Assembly: GCA_023213395.1 (NCBI GenBank)
Contig: CM041465.1
Span: forward strand, 251,417,741 to 251,481,740
Length of the DNA: 64,000 nt
Source of the DNA: Cycas panzhihuaensis
Taxonomy: Eukaryota; Cycadophyta
Reading direction: 5' to 3'
The notes beneath the pieces are model-generated. The model did not search any database, had not been told where the DNA came from, and saw only the letters and a list, made by a program, of their open reading frames with translations. The stretch's first letter is position 1. Each line of letters starts with the position of its first letter. This document shows positions 9,358-20,039 of this stretch, piece by piece. The translations under genes were made by a program, and so were the position numbers.

Positions 9358-9949
9358 GTTAGTATAGTTATTTAATTTTCAAAAATTTCTAATGCAATTT
9401 TATTACTTAAAATCATTTTTTTTAAGAGTGTTTACACATATATGACTATATACATAGTGGCCATATGGCCCATTGTGTTTATCTCTAAATCAAATTTCAT
9501 GAAGTTTTTCCACAAAAAATTGACATATCAGGATTTTTCTACTTGCCACTGGTGTTGTAGTTCCATCTTTAGGTTGTACAGTCTTGCAATATGACTATAA
9601 CTAGCCATAGTACTTGTTCTAACTTGACCAAAAATCATTTCAAAACACTTAAAATCACTTGTATTTAGAGTTTAAAGGTTTTTGTGGTAAAATATTGATG
9701 AAAAGAGCATAATAAATGCATATTGACTGTAATAAATGCTACTAGAGACAAGGGCAACAATATTAATGGAAAAATACCTTATCCCATTTTGAGTGTGCTC
9801 GAATTCCTCCTTCCATGGATGAAGTGTAGTGGAAAGTATTTGGGGAAGCTATGGTAATGGGTTCCTCTTCTCTTCAATTTTTGAATACTTGCTCTAGCAA
9901 ACTCTTCTTAGCTCGAGTTATGGCACGATGATCCCTCATGCTTATTAAA
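9358..9949. repeat. Repeat R1 copy and unassigned DNA
   Basis: 9358-9478 is closely similar to 14266-14388 (AGTATAGTTATTTAATTTTC and ATGACTATATACATAG are shared). From about 9480 to 9949 the sequence is AT-rich with no coding signal or recognised repeat. Confidence 0.6.
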
Positions 9950-10424
9950 TGTAGTGGGCCAAGACGGAAGCTCTATTTCCAATAATGAATATGTATTCAA
10001 GTAGCTCACAACATTTCATAGTGATAAATTTGTATGTCATAGCAAATAATTGTAGTAGTACAACCCCATAAACAGAGATAACAGTAGTATATGTGAACAA
10101 TAATAAATAATATAAATAGAATGATAGCACCTAATAAAATATCCAGCGGTTTGATGAACCCTCTTCGAGGCTAGAGTGACCCTCCAAATATGCACGAGGC
10201 TATTATCCTTACACAATAGAAATTCTCCAAGATGATTTTCAAAATGAGGGAGGCTCTATATTTATAACCTTCAACCTCAACTTCTTACTTTTCCCTCCAA
10301 AACATTGACTTCATAATAAAATAAAATAAAATAAAATAAATAATTCTTCTTTTATTTTTTTTCTAAAAACCAACTTCATCATATTAAGTAAAACCGACTT
10401 CTTCATTATTTTGGGAATGCTACA
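9950..10424 (-). repeat. B 3' LTR
   Basis: This LTR is bounded by the TSD on the left and the polypurine tract on the right. It contains an ATAAA microsatellite (about 10315-10345) and, on the minus strand, TATAAATATAG followed by the shared hairpin motif (GCCTCGAAGAGGG, near 10155). Confidence 0.9.
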
Positions 10425-10492
10425 ATTCCCCTCCCCTTAAAATGATACTTCGCCCTCGATGTATCAAAATTTACTTATAGCTCAATCTAATC

Positions 10493-11864
10493 TTTCAACC
10501 ACCACCTACTAGATCCTGTAGGTCACGAAGATTTGGCTCGATCTTGTGTCTTCTGTGGGGCTTTGCTAGCAAGCATCTTGAATTTTCTAATGTTTGTTCT
10601 TGGGACCAGGTACATGCTACGTCTTGTTCTGAATCAAAAGGATCCTAGGACCTGTGAGGTATCTCAAATGACTTGTCATGGTCTTGACTTGCATTTGCAC
10701 ATTTTGTTTCTAAATGGGATGGATTTTGGAAAAAGATGTGAAGGCTTTGGGAAAAGAATTGATCATGAGGGTCATGGATTGATGATTGCCTATTGTGAAA
10801 AAAGGAAAAGGAGGAACTGTGAACTGAGATCAAGCATAACTTTGAAGGTATAGAAAGAAAGGATAAATTTTGGAATATGTCTTGGATGGAGATGAAAGTT
10901 TGTGCAGGTTTTGTTGGACCACAACACCTTTTGGGAGAGAAAGATGGATGGGAAATTAGTGATAGAGGTTCTTTATGAAAAAAAAGCTTTAAATGGTTTT
11001 TAGGATTGGTATTTGAATAATAGAAAAGATTTAACGAAAAAAGACATTATTGATAATATGGAATTGAAGAGGCAAGGGAAAAATCGAACTGGGTTTTGTA
11101 ATGGATAATATTAAGAGATGAAACCTGACGAACAGATTGAAGTTGTAGGGTGTCCTATTGAGGATGGTCTATAGGGAGTGAAGGAGTAAGTGAATACAGA
11201 GATGAACTAGGGTTACAGAGGGAAATTAGAATTTGACCTATAAAAAAACTAAAGTCACGGGGATTAAGAGCATGGCTAACTATGGGTTGAGGAGAAAACG
11301 GCTTTTGTATTTCTATTGAACTAGGGAAAAGAGAGGACATATAAAACTACCAAACAAAAGGTGCATGTGCAATATAGGATCAGTGGGTACCTTGCATAAA
11401 ATTTGTTGAGAAAAATTTGCTTGTTCTTCATTATCTTTGTTCTGCTCCTATGTAACTTCACTTTGGATTTCTTCTCTGATATTGAAATGAGACTCTTCTG
11501 TTGCTTGTGCCTGCTTCAAGTCTTCTATGTAGTCATTTTGTTTTCTCTGTGCTAGATCTTGTTCTAGCTCTTGCAAAATCTCTAGGATCTCCTCATTAAC
11601 AATGTCTTCTTTTTGCCCTTCCTCATCTGCTTGAATCTCACCCTGCTTATGTTCTTAAAAGCTACAATAGCCGCATCTGAAAAGTGATACCATAGAAAGG
11701 GTTCTTTAGCCCAATTAATGAACCACTCATAAGCTTGTCCATTCAATGTCATTCCTAATAATGGTCCATACTCTTCAATTTCTGTATCAAACATGAATTC
11801 AAAGTCTTCTATCCATTTTTTCATGTCTTCGTAATCCTCCAAATTAAAAAAACCAGTCTTTATT
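10493..11864 (-). pseudogene. B ORFx relic
   Basis: The sequence is alignable over its length with A ORFx: EDYEDMKKWIEDFEFMFDTE and LNGQAYEWFINWAKEP at the N-terminus, FFHKEPLSLISHPSFSPKRC in the middle and a C-terminus ending VGGG. The expected ATG is ATA here. A 1-nt deletion lies near 11656, and several stops occur (for example near 11455, 11157 and 10645). The protein is not made from this copy. The alignment with A, C and D shows the ORF was once a real gene in all four families. Confidence 0.65.
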
Positions 11865-12863
11865 TTTCCTCAATAAAAGTTGTACTTCGATGATTAAAAT
11901 CTATATTATTTGCTAGTCAAAACTATTACATATGACCATTCGTTATGGTCATCTCTGAACCAGGAACCCAATGGTTCAGACAACACTACAATCGGATATC
12001 TGTAACAAGATTTATAGACAAAATCATCCAAATACCCTCTTTGAAAATAAAACTACTATGAAAAGATTTCCTTCACTACTTGCATTTCGACAAGGCAAAT
12101 CCCTACGTTAGATTGTGCCATTCAGCTCAATCAGTTTCCGTCCTGCTACTTTGAACTCTTAGCGCTCAGCCTTAGACTGCGATCTCCTGATATGCAAATT
12201 TGTCGAACAAAAACATGATATTCTTGTGACTGGGTAAACATCATCGCTCTTACTATTGCATATAACCATCTTGTTGACAGTGTCACTTGTATCAACCAGG
12301 CGGTCGTTTAGATTGTTTACCAGGTGAGCGTTCACAGATCTTTGGTAGGCACGCAAATGTACTAGTAGATGGTCATTTACCTCCATGCACGAGTCTTCCA
12401 AAACAATGCAAATAATAAGAATGCCACATATAACAGAGACAATTATGGATGGTTCACCCTGTCAGCTTGATTTGCCATCTTGGTTATTAAATATGATGAT
12501 GCCCTTGTACCAGGGTTTCATTTCATGTTACGGCCAATAGTTTAGGGCTTAATCTTCACCCACTCCATGGCCCCAACAACGAACAAAACTCGGGTGAGCG
12601 AGTTGGGCGAGCTCCTCATAGTACACACATCGACAAGCAATGCACAGATGCCTAAACTAGGCGCAAATCTAGTCTGACAACAAATCCTCACTTCAGCCAA
12701 TCACGTACAATTTGGGACACCACCCATATTTGTTCCTCTGTCAATCATGTACAGAGATTCCTCTTTGACCAAGGTATAGCAACCTGTGTAGTAGATTTGT
12801 CCTAGTAAATTTCTCCAAACACAGCCCAGATTTATTTCCTAGTTTAGTTCCTTTGACAACGAT
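11865..12863 (-). other. B leader
   Basis: This is about 1 kb between primer site and ORFx without a convincing ORF. Near the ORFx end the minus strand carries ATATAGATTTTAATCATCGA, which is also present in the A, C and D leaders, in each case just before the start codon. Confidence 0.6.
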
Positions 12864-12875
12864 GCTCTGATACCA
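12864..12875 (-). other. B primer binding site (tRNA-Met type)
   Basis: The minus strand reads CACTACAAG then TGGTATCAGAGC, an exact match to the usual plant initiator tRNA-Met primer site, two bases from the LTR edge. Confidence 0.9.
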
Positions 12876-12877
12876 CT

Positions 12878-13354
12878 TGTAGTGGGCCAAAACAATACAA
12901 CAGACAGAAGCTCTATTTCCAATAATGAATATGTATTCAAGTAGCTCACAACATTTCATAGCAATAGATTTATATGTCACAGCAAATAATTACAACAATA
13001 CAACCTCATAAACAGAGAGAACAATAGCATATGTGAACAATAATAAATAATACAAACATAATGATAGCACCTGATAAAATATCCAGCGGCTTGATGAACC
13101 CTCTTCGAGGCGAGAGCAACCCTCCAAATAGGCACGAGGCCATTATCCTTACACAACAGAAATTCTCCAAGATGATTTTCAAAATGAGGGAGGCTCTATA
13201 TTTATAGCCTTCAACCTTAACTTCTTACTTTTCCTTCTGAAAAATTGATGCCGTAATAAAATAAAATAAATAATTCTTCTTTTAATTCTTTTCTAAAAAC
13301 CGACTTCACCATATTAAGTAAAACTGACTTCTTCATTATTTTGGAAACACTACA
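12878..13354 (-). repeat. B 5' LTR
   Basis: This is the partner of 9950-10424, flanked by the TSD TTAAA on the right. Its hairpin motif copy near 13100 is complete, including AATGGCCTCGTGCC. Confidence 0.9.
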
Positions 13355-14265
13355 TTAAATGCTTATATAGAAATAAATTATTGAGAGCTTTTGTCTTAGA
13401 CAGGTGGTGAAGAAGTCTTCTTTGTGAATTCAATTGTTGAGAAGATGAATGACATTCGACCTTTTGTGCACAACTTTTCATGCCCACTTTTTATGCGCAA
13501 CTTTTCATAATTAACTCCACTTTTTCGTTAACTTTGCCTCTTGAGGTTAATTTTGTTAGGTAATGTGACAACAATGGTTAAGAGGCTAAAATTTTGACAG
13601 GTTGGCAGCGCAGTTTCCCTCCCCCCCCCCCCCCAAACCTTTCTCGGGGGGTTCTAAGGGGGGTAGGAGCCCCTTGGCTGGGGTCATGGTGGAACGCCTC
13701 AGAAGAGGGGTTGGCGGCGATAGCCCCCAACCCAAAAATTTAGCACTGGAAAGTATATTAAATTGAAAAGAGAATCAGGGTTGTTCACTCAAAATACCCT
13801 AGATTCTACAGTTAAGATTTGTGCCTTGGATGACCCTCTCATGTAGCCCGATTTAGGGCATTTTTCATTATGTTGATAGTGTTCAATGTACTGTGAGGAG
13901 TTGGACGGCTGGTTGTTGTTGCTGTGAGCACTCTGTTATAGGATTATGTACATTTTCTCTATTCTTTGACAATAAAGATCGATACCTTTCCTGTGTGGAT
14001 GTTTCCCTAGCACACTGCTAGGGTTTTACCACGTTATATTGGGTGTATATGTGATGCTTGGCTTTCTTGTTCATTTTATTGTTTTATCTCTGGTTTTAAG
14101 AACTTGCATGTTAAATTTTAGTTTCAATTCCTGTAACTAGTTGCAAGAATAGTTTAGATCTTAGTGGTGGTTTAAGGGTTGGGACCTTATCTTCTCAACA
14201 AATTTGAAGGTGAAATTCCCTCTTGTAACATCACATGACCTTATGGAACCCTTGTGTACAATTGC
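13355..14265. other. Unassigned stretch with poly-C and GC-rich block
   Basis: About 14 C in a row lie at 13620-13635, followed by a GC-rich block to about 13730. From 13900 to 14070 the plus strand (ACAATAAAGATCG, a run to TTTTACCACGTTATATTG) looks like the R/U5 end of a copia-type LTR, but no partner LTR, primer site or TSD is seen. No ORF is convincing. Confidence 0.4.
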
Positions 14266-15469
14266 TAGTATAGTTATTTAATTTTCAAAAATTTCCAATT
14301 GAATTTTATTACTTAAAATCATGTTTTTTTAAGAGGGTTTACACATATATGACTATATACATAGCGGCCATATGGCCCATTGTATACAGAGAGTATGACT
14401 ACCATAAATACAACCCAAAATTCCATTAATGTCATTTGTATGTATGTTGGACATGATTTGGATGAAATTGAGATTGATTAATGGCTAGAATTTAGTATAT
14501 ATGCATTAGAAGTTGCCTTTAAGGTGCATTAATGCAACCCATGGATATATACATAATGGTTGTATAGCCCACTATGTATACAAACTATATGGCTAGTATT
14601 ATGAGTGCCCAAAATTCTAATTTTTGTTGTTTACATTCAATTTTTATGTGCTTTATACGAGTTGGGCATGTTGCATACATAGTACATGTTGCAAATGATG
14701 CATACATGCAATTATACATGTGTAGGGAATGAAACACATGGAAGAATGAGTTAAATACACCGATTGGAAACTAAGAACAACAAATACACAAGGGCATTAA
14801 ATGCATTCATATAGATGATCATGCACATAATTCAAAAATTGGTATTGCATATGATCATGTTGTGATATTGCCATACTTGTTTACACCACAAGAATGTGTA
14901 TGATACTAAATGGTGATAATGAGAATGGTGAATGACATTAATTATCCTTGTGATGATGAGCAACAATGCATAATAATTATAATGGAAACAAACATTGTTC
15001 GTTCTTGTATTTGTAATAAATATATGTGAATGCCATACTTGGCATGCGATTTGATTGTACTTTCATCAATGCCATGGTAAATAGATGGGGATGTGTCAAT
15101 CATACACTCAAAAACAAACATAAACCCCGAACATTCAATATCAAACCATGGTATGGACTCGACTACTCCATTTTATGAAATAGTGCATTCAAGGGCATTG
15201 AGTACTTAAAGTCCAAATGTGTTGAGCGTTTGGAGGTGTAGGCTACAAGCATTTGTTACTAAGTGGTTTCTTAGGCATTTGTTGTTATGAAATGGGTTTA
15301 CCCTCTTAAGATGGAATGAGTTAAATTGCCATAATATAACTGGAGATTAAGTTTTCTAATATGGAATATGGCTAACGCTCATGGTCAATGGTCTAGAGAG
15401 ATTGTTAAGTTTACACTGGTGAACCACACTCACTTGATGAGTCAAGGAGTGAAAGGTGCCCTTGAGGAA
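14266..15469. repeat. Repeat R1 second copy, then unassigned DNA
   Basis: 14266-14388 repeats 9358-9478. A related block (ATATATACATAATGGTTGTA...) recurs about 200 bp later near 14549-14620, so R1 may itself be part of a loose tandem. From 14620 to 15470 no gene or repeat is recognised. Confidence 0.5.
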
Positions 15470-15915
15470 GAGTCCTCTAAGCTTGATAACCAATTACCCA
15501 CCTAGAATGTGAATTTAATAAATGGAAAACAAGTGTCATTATGTTCTCCCAAATTAAAACCATGTTATATGAAACTGTCTTCCCTATAATTGAAACTTAG
15601 GTGAAATCATCACTGGATACTTAAATTTTCTTCGTTTGTTGGAAGGAATTGGAAAACTATGAATTAAGACCCATTTGTTGGGCAAATGACATAACAAGGA
15701 TTCCAAGGCATTGAAAGAAAGCAATGATTATTTGTCGATATTGCCTTAGTGTCCAAAAATAAGACTTGGACATCGTTTCCTATATTTGGTATGTGGGAGC
15801 ACCACCTCAAGAAGGGCATTACAAAGGGGGGACATGCTAAGGCATAATTCTAGCCTTAGGCTAGGGGCAATGCATATAAGAATGCTTCGTGGTGGGTTGT
15901 ATTATGAGGAATTCT
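15470..15915 (+). repeat. Repeat R2, copy 1
   Basis: This copy is diverged but collinear with 59920-60285. Shared words include CCTATATTTGGTATGTGGGA, GCAATGCATATAAGAATGCT and GTGGTGGGTTGT in the same order. No terminal structure or coding capacity is evident. 15916-16090 holds nothing recognisable. Confidence 0.55.
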
Positions 15916-16099
15916 CATTTTGAACCAAACTCATGAATTTATCCTTCCTATACAAATGAATGAAAACTAAATTAAACCTTTGTGTTAAATTTACATAATA
16001 TTGAAGGACAGGTCACTAGGGAAGGGTCAATTCATGATACAAGGTCACCATGATCATATTGGGAGAAATGATCATCTTAGTAATTATAGATGGAGGTTG

Positions 16100-16770
16100 T
16101 AGATCAATGTGATGCTGATACACACCTAGAGGAGACTAGGAAGCTCCCAAAAGACATTTGCAACCTACTTTGTTAAATTTGCAAACAAATTGCAAGTTCG
16201 TCCCCAAGGAGTTGTCTTAGCCTAAATGTTAATATTGCGAGCATCGAAGCCGACCTTGATTTTACTGTGATTGAGATGATAAAAGACATTGTGTCATACC
16301 CAACCGTGCTAGGCTGTACATGGTTGTATAATACATGTTGCCTCCAAACCTAGAAGCATTATACATTCACACTCTCTCATGATACAAAAATGGTGACATT
16401 ATCCATGAGGGGTAAGAAAAAGAATACAATTGAGATTTCCTGGATGAAGCCTTGAGTACTATTGTTGTGGTAGGAAGACGGCCAATTTGTTTGACGAAGT
16501 CACTGCATATAGAGTAGTGGAAGAGGCTGCCACTATAAACAACCCTTGTGAACAAGAGTTGAATCATTACAGAGAATTGGAACCAAATTTAGAATTAAAT
16601 TGGTTGTAAGGGGCCTACAAAGTGAATTGGCCCACTTATAGTTGCTCCTGCTTGTTTATTGTTCCCAATATTGATAAATTGGTTAATAATGATAAAATTA
16701 ATGAGTATAATGGTATTGATAGTTGTAGTGATAGTAATAGTAGTAAAGATATATGTATGGATGTAGATAG
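16100..16770 (+). pseudogene. Plus-strand Ty3 protease and linker relic, target of G3
   Basis: The plus-strand reading gives VNIASIEADLDFTVIEMIKD and LGCTWLYNTCCLQT, matching the C-terminal half of the G3/G4 protease (KIDFTIVET, LLGRPWLYKTQCLQ). It is followed by the acidic linker (VVEEAATINNP, RELEPNLELNWL) and an Asn/Asp/Ser-rich stretch. Stops and shifts are frequent. The relic is interrupted at 16770 by G3. It seems to continue for about 90 bp from 24216, after which a G4-type LTR begins. Confidence 0.65.
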
Positions 16771-17601
16771 TGTTGACTTAGATTTCCCACTGCACTTGTG
16801 GGAAGGTACACTTGTCAAGGTTACATAAGTTATAGTCTAGCGTAGGACACAGTCAACATCATTATCCACATATATTCCACAGATTATTAATGTTTCCACA
16901 TACTTATATCACAATAGCACACAACAATACAGAAATCAACACATATTCCACATTCAGTCCTTGCAACACAGAGAATACACAGTTTCCACGTAACTTCTTA
17001 TTTCATTAAGCAATATTTCTTTTACACAAGGTCTTTGGAATGCATTCCTGTGCATTCCAAAATTTTATACAATGAATCTGTCACATGCGTACCCAGGAGG
17101 TACCCATCAAAATACACGGCTTCAGGCTGCTTCCATGCGTACTGGTCTCTGTACCAATATGTACCGATATACTTGGCTCTCACCCTAACCGAATGGCCCT
17201 TAGGAAGTCACATAAATATGCTCCTTGGTGTCTTTTCGCTGAAGGATTATGACTGTCTGTCATAACTATACCTTTTCCATCATGCGTACCTCTTCCTAAC
17301 CATTGGTTAGATTCCTTAATCGTTGTCTTAACTCGTCCGTACGTACGTCTGACGTCACTCCAGGCTCCCTTCTGTCCAGTCTTTCCATGCATACCGATCC
17401 TGTTTGCATGCGTTCTGCCTGGAGGTACGTATCTGTGTTGCGTACCTTACCAGGTACGCATCTGTCATGCATACTCAGAATGCTGGATTCTCCATTTTTC
17501 GCTGCATGTGTACTTTTGTATGGTCTGTACCTGCATAGTCCAAGGAAAGTCGGCTCCTCTCTGGTTGCCCATAGCCCAGTGTGTCACATTGTGCTCCAAC
17601 A
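16771..17601 (-). repeat. G3 3' LTR
   Basis: This LTR is flanked on the left by TSD GATAG. Minus-strand ACTGGGGATAGA (17613-17602) next to it is the likely polypurine tract, and a second G-rich run lies at 17664-17690. It contains a palindromic TGACGTCA (17350-17357) and several GGTACGTA / TGCGTACC words. Confidence 0.9.
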
Positions 17602-17686
17602 TCTATCCCCAGTCAACATGAAGGGTTTGAGCATCCTTGCTCAACAAAATTTTTCAAAATTTGGGGTATTCCTCCCCCTCCCCATC

Positions 17687-18730
17687 TCAAGGCTGCTCCC
17701 ATCGCTGTCTTGTAGACAAAATTTCCTCATTGATTTGGGTCAGTGTAGCAATTATGGCATCTTTTTCCTTAATTTTTTTCTGAAGGGCTGCTATTTCCAC
17801 CTTATACCCTTCTTCCATGTCCATAATTAGCTGTATGACCTGACTAGATTTATTCTCTGTCAGGGGTGGTGCTGACGTCTCCCCTGCTTCCATTTCTGGT
17901 GGAAAGTCTTCCCATTCTTCTAAGGGAACTTCCACATCTTCTGCCTCTGCTGATTCTTCATCATTCTTCTTTCTTTTACTATTTTTTCGTATGGTTTGCT
18001 TAACCCGCTGAGGAAGTGGTGTCCCAGGGGTTTGCTACAACCATTTAAGTACTTTACTCATATGCTTTTGTACTTTCCTTTTAACTTCTGGATTTGTTGT
18101 TGTATCTTGAAACTCAGTCACCCATTTTTTAATGAGGGGTTCCTTTGAAGAAGTGGTTGTCTTCACCAGTTGTACATTTGGACACTGGTAGAATAGGATA
18201 GCTAGCAATAGTGAAGGGTGGCGAAGAGGATGAGTCATTATCTCCTGAATTTGCTGCCGCATGTCTTCTGCCAGAAATTCGGACCAATCCATCTTCTCTC
18301 CATCACGAATCTTCAACAATATTGGCATCATTCCCCCTGGAATGTAGGTGTATTTCCTTTTTGACAAAAACCTAGAATTAATGACTTTGGCTATCCACTG
18401 TAATCGGATGTCTTTGATATCTGCCACACGGATTCCACCTGAAGTCAGTTGGGTGTGCTCTTGGCAGAACTCTTTCAGCCATAACTCACGGTCCACTTCA
18501 GAGTGTTTAGTCACTGCGGGTACTTCCCCTTCATTGGGAAGTCCTATTATCATATGTACTATTTCTGCATTCAGCTTAATCTTGCTCATATCCTTCTTCA
18601 ATTCTGTCAAGATACTATCCATGATTTCTGGGTCATAGTACATAGGGTTACAGTATATGTACTCTCCCCAGGCAACTTGCCTGATTTTTGCCTGAAATGG
18701 AGGGGGTAATGCTTCGAGGTCCTTCTTCAA
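17687..18730 (-). pseudogene. G3 extra 3' ORF of unknown function
   Basis: The ATG at 18730 opens a frame of 231 codons to TAG at 18035, which continues in the same frame to TGA at 17687, about 347 codons in all. The TAG follows KVLKWL and is probably a Gln codon changed by one transition. The protein has a globular N-terminal two thirds (motifs WGEYIYCNPMYYDPEIMDSI, IRVADIKDIRLQWIAKVINS, YIPGGMMPILLKI), then a basic stretch (KQTIRKNSKRKK), an acidic stretch and a C-terminal coiled coil (YKVEIAALQKKIKEKDAII). I see no signal peptide or membrane segment, so it does not look like an envelope protein despite its position. It recalls extra ORFs found 3' of pol in some plant Ty3 elements, without proven homology. 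Confidence 0.65.
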
Positions 18731-19599
18731 CCTGGGTATAAAAGTCTCCTAACGACTTTTGTCATCCTCATGTCAAGCTATGGGGTTCCAGAGAGAAAAC
18801 TCAAATAATCCTGGATTATGGGTTCGAACCCTATGTGCGTACCTTTTCTGGTATGGTTACTATTTGCTGGACTGTATGCTTGCTAAATTGAGGTCGAATT
18901 ACGTCCTTCTGTCTCCCTGGATCGCAAGGCTTTGCTTGGCTGCTTGCTGTTGAGAATCCAGACGGAATTGTGCTCGATCTCCGGTTGCGTACCGCGCGGG
19001 AATGCTTGCAGGTACGTAATATATACTTTTGTCTTATTCGCCTCTTTGTTCTATGCATACTTCGGCGATATGCTTTTTCAGGTACGCATAGTATAAACTG
19101 TTTAATTTATCCCTTTTTAACTATGCGTACCCCGTAGCGTACTTCCCTAGTATACGTCGTATTTTAACTGCTTTTACATAGTGCGTACCAGATAGCGTAC
19201 TTTTTCCCGATACGCAGTGTATTTTGTCTGATTTTACACTGTGCGTACTAGATAACGTTCTTTTCTGGTATATAATATATTTTACAAGACGTGCACGGTA
19301 ACATACTTTCCTGCACGTATAGTGTATTTTGCTTCTATGTATAAAAATTCGAGTTTTTGACGTAATTCTTTCTTATCCTTGATTCTTTTAGTCATAATAT
19401 CCTTGTTTTCAATGATTCTTCATATTGCTTATGTATATAGTATAAGTTACGGTTATTTTTCTTGTTTTTTCATTTTTTTGTATTTTTGTTTCCATACCGA
19501 AGTGGATCACATTCCGGTATCAAGGCAATTCAATTTGCCTCAATTTCATGCAACGCGCTATGGTACAACCAGCTGATCCGGCTGGTAAGTTGCTCCACC
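18731..19599 (-). repeat. G3 spacer with GTACG-rich imperfect tandem units
   Basis: Between integrase tail and extra ORF there is no coding sequence. From about 18995 to 19340 five or six units of roughly 45-70 bp recur, each with a GCGTAC or GGTACGCA word and a TGTATTTT stretch (for example near 19080, 19150, 19215 and 19310). The same words are scattered in the G3 LTRs. Confidence 0.6.
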
Positions 19600-20037
19600 C
19601 TAGTTGATATAGGGTTTCAGTTTGCTACCCTTGACCATTTCAGGTAGTAACTGGCCTGATAGTGTCTTCAACTGGATAGTGCCATTCTGGTACACCTTCT
19701 CAATCATATATGGGCCTTTCCAATGCATCTTCAATTCTCTTTGGGGTGTTTGGGATTTATTGTCGAATCGCCATACTCGATCACCCTTCTTGAAATACGA
19801 TGTCTTGTCATAGCGGTCGTGCCTTGTCCTTTTTTGCCTTTTCCTTGGTGTGGTATGCTTTGTCAGTTTCTTCTTATGATTCCTTAATTGATCTTGGTTT
19901 ATTATTCCTTCTTCCAACCAACGTTCTCTACAATGTATCAAATGGAAATTTCCACATAGTGGTTCTTCATAAAAGGGCTTCACATAATCTCCAACGTATT
20001 CTCCACGATTTCTATCTTTTGGAGTGGCAATTTTGTT
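19600..20037 (-). pseudogene. G3 integrase C-terminal fragment (GPY/F domain)
   Basis: The minus-strand frame (ATG at 19983, open further upstream to about 20030) ends at 19600 with the GPY/F module: LKMHWKGPYMIEKVYQNGTI, then PEMVKGSKLKPYIN. The upstream half is basic (RKRQKRTRHDRYDKTSYFKK). The HHCC zinc domain and DDE core are absent. No chromodomain follows, which suits the non-chromoviral Ty3 group. Similar GPY/F sequence is in the G4 relic near 24700. Confidence 0.8.
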
Positions 20038-20039
20038 TC

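Larger units (their letters stand above)
9950..13354 (-). mobile_element. B: complete non-autonomous LTR element, TSD TTAAA
   Basis: LTRs are at 9950-10424 (475 bp) and 12878-13354 (477 bp), both TGTAGTGGGCC...CTACA. The TSD TTAAA is exact (9945-9949 and 13355-13359). On the minus strand the order is LTR, tRNA-Met primer site, a leader of about 1 kb, ORFx, polypurine tract (AAGGGGAGGGGAAT, 10438-10425) and LTR. There is no pol. The LTR sequence outside the hairpin motif differs from A, so B is a separate family with the same plan. Confidence 0.9.

Noticed and set aside
13610-13740. Poly-C and GC-rich block as a promoter or CpG island of a host gene
   Set aside because: No ORF, splice pattern or conserved coding sequence follows on either strand.
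16622-16828. Small Asn/Asp/Ser-rich plus-strand protein
   Set aside because: It is the linker region of a Ty3 relic running into the G3 LTR, not a separate gene.
17303-17830. Plus-strand ORF of 175 codons
   Set aside because: It spans the G3 LTR edge and the extra ORF on the opposite strand, with no family resemblance.
18828-18842. GGTTCGAACCC, like a tRNA gene B box
   Set aside because: No matching A box or cloverleaf could be drawn around it, and no SINE-like tail follows.
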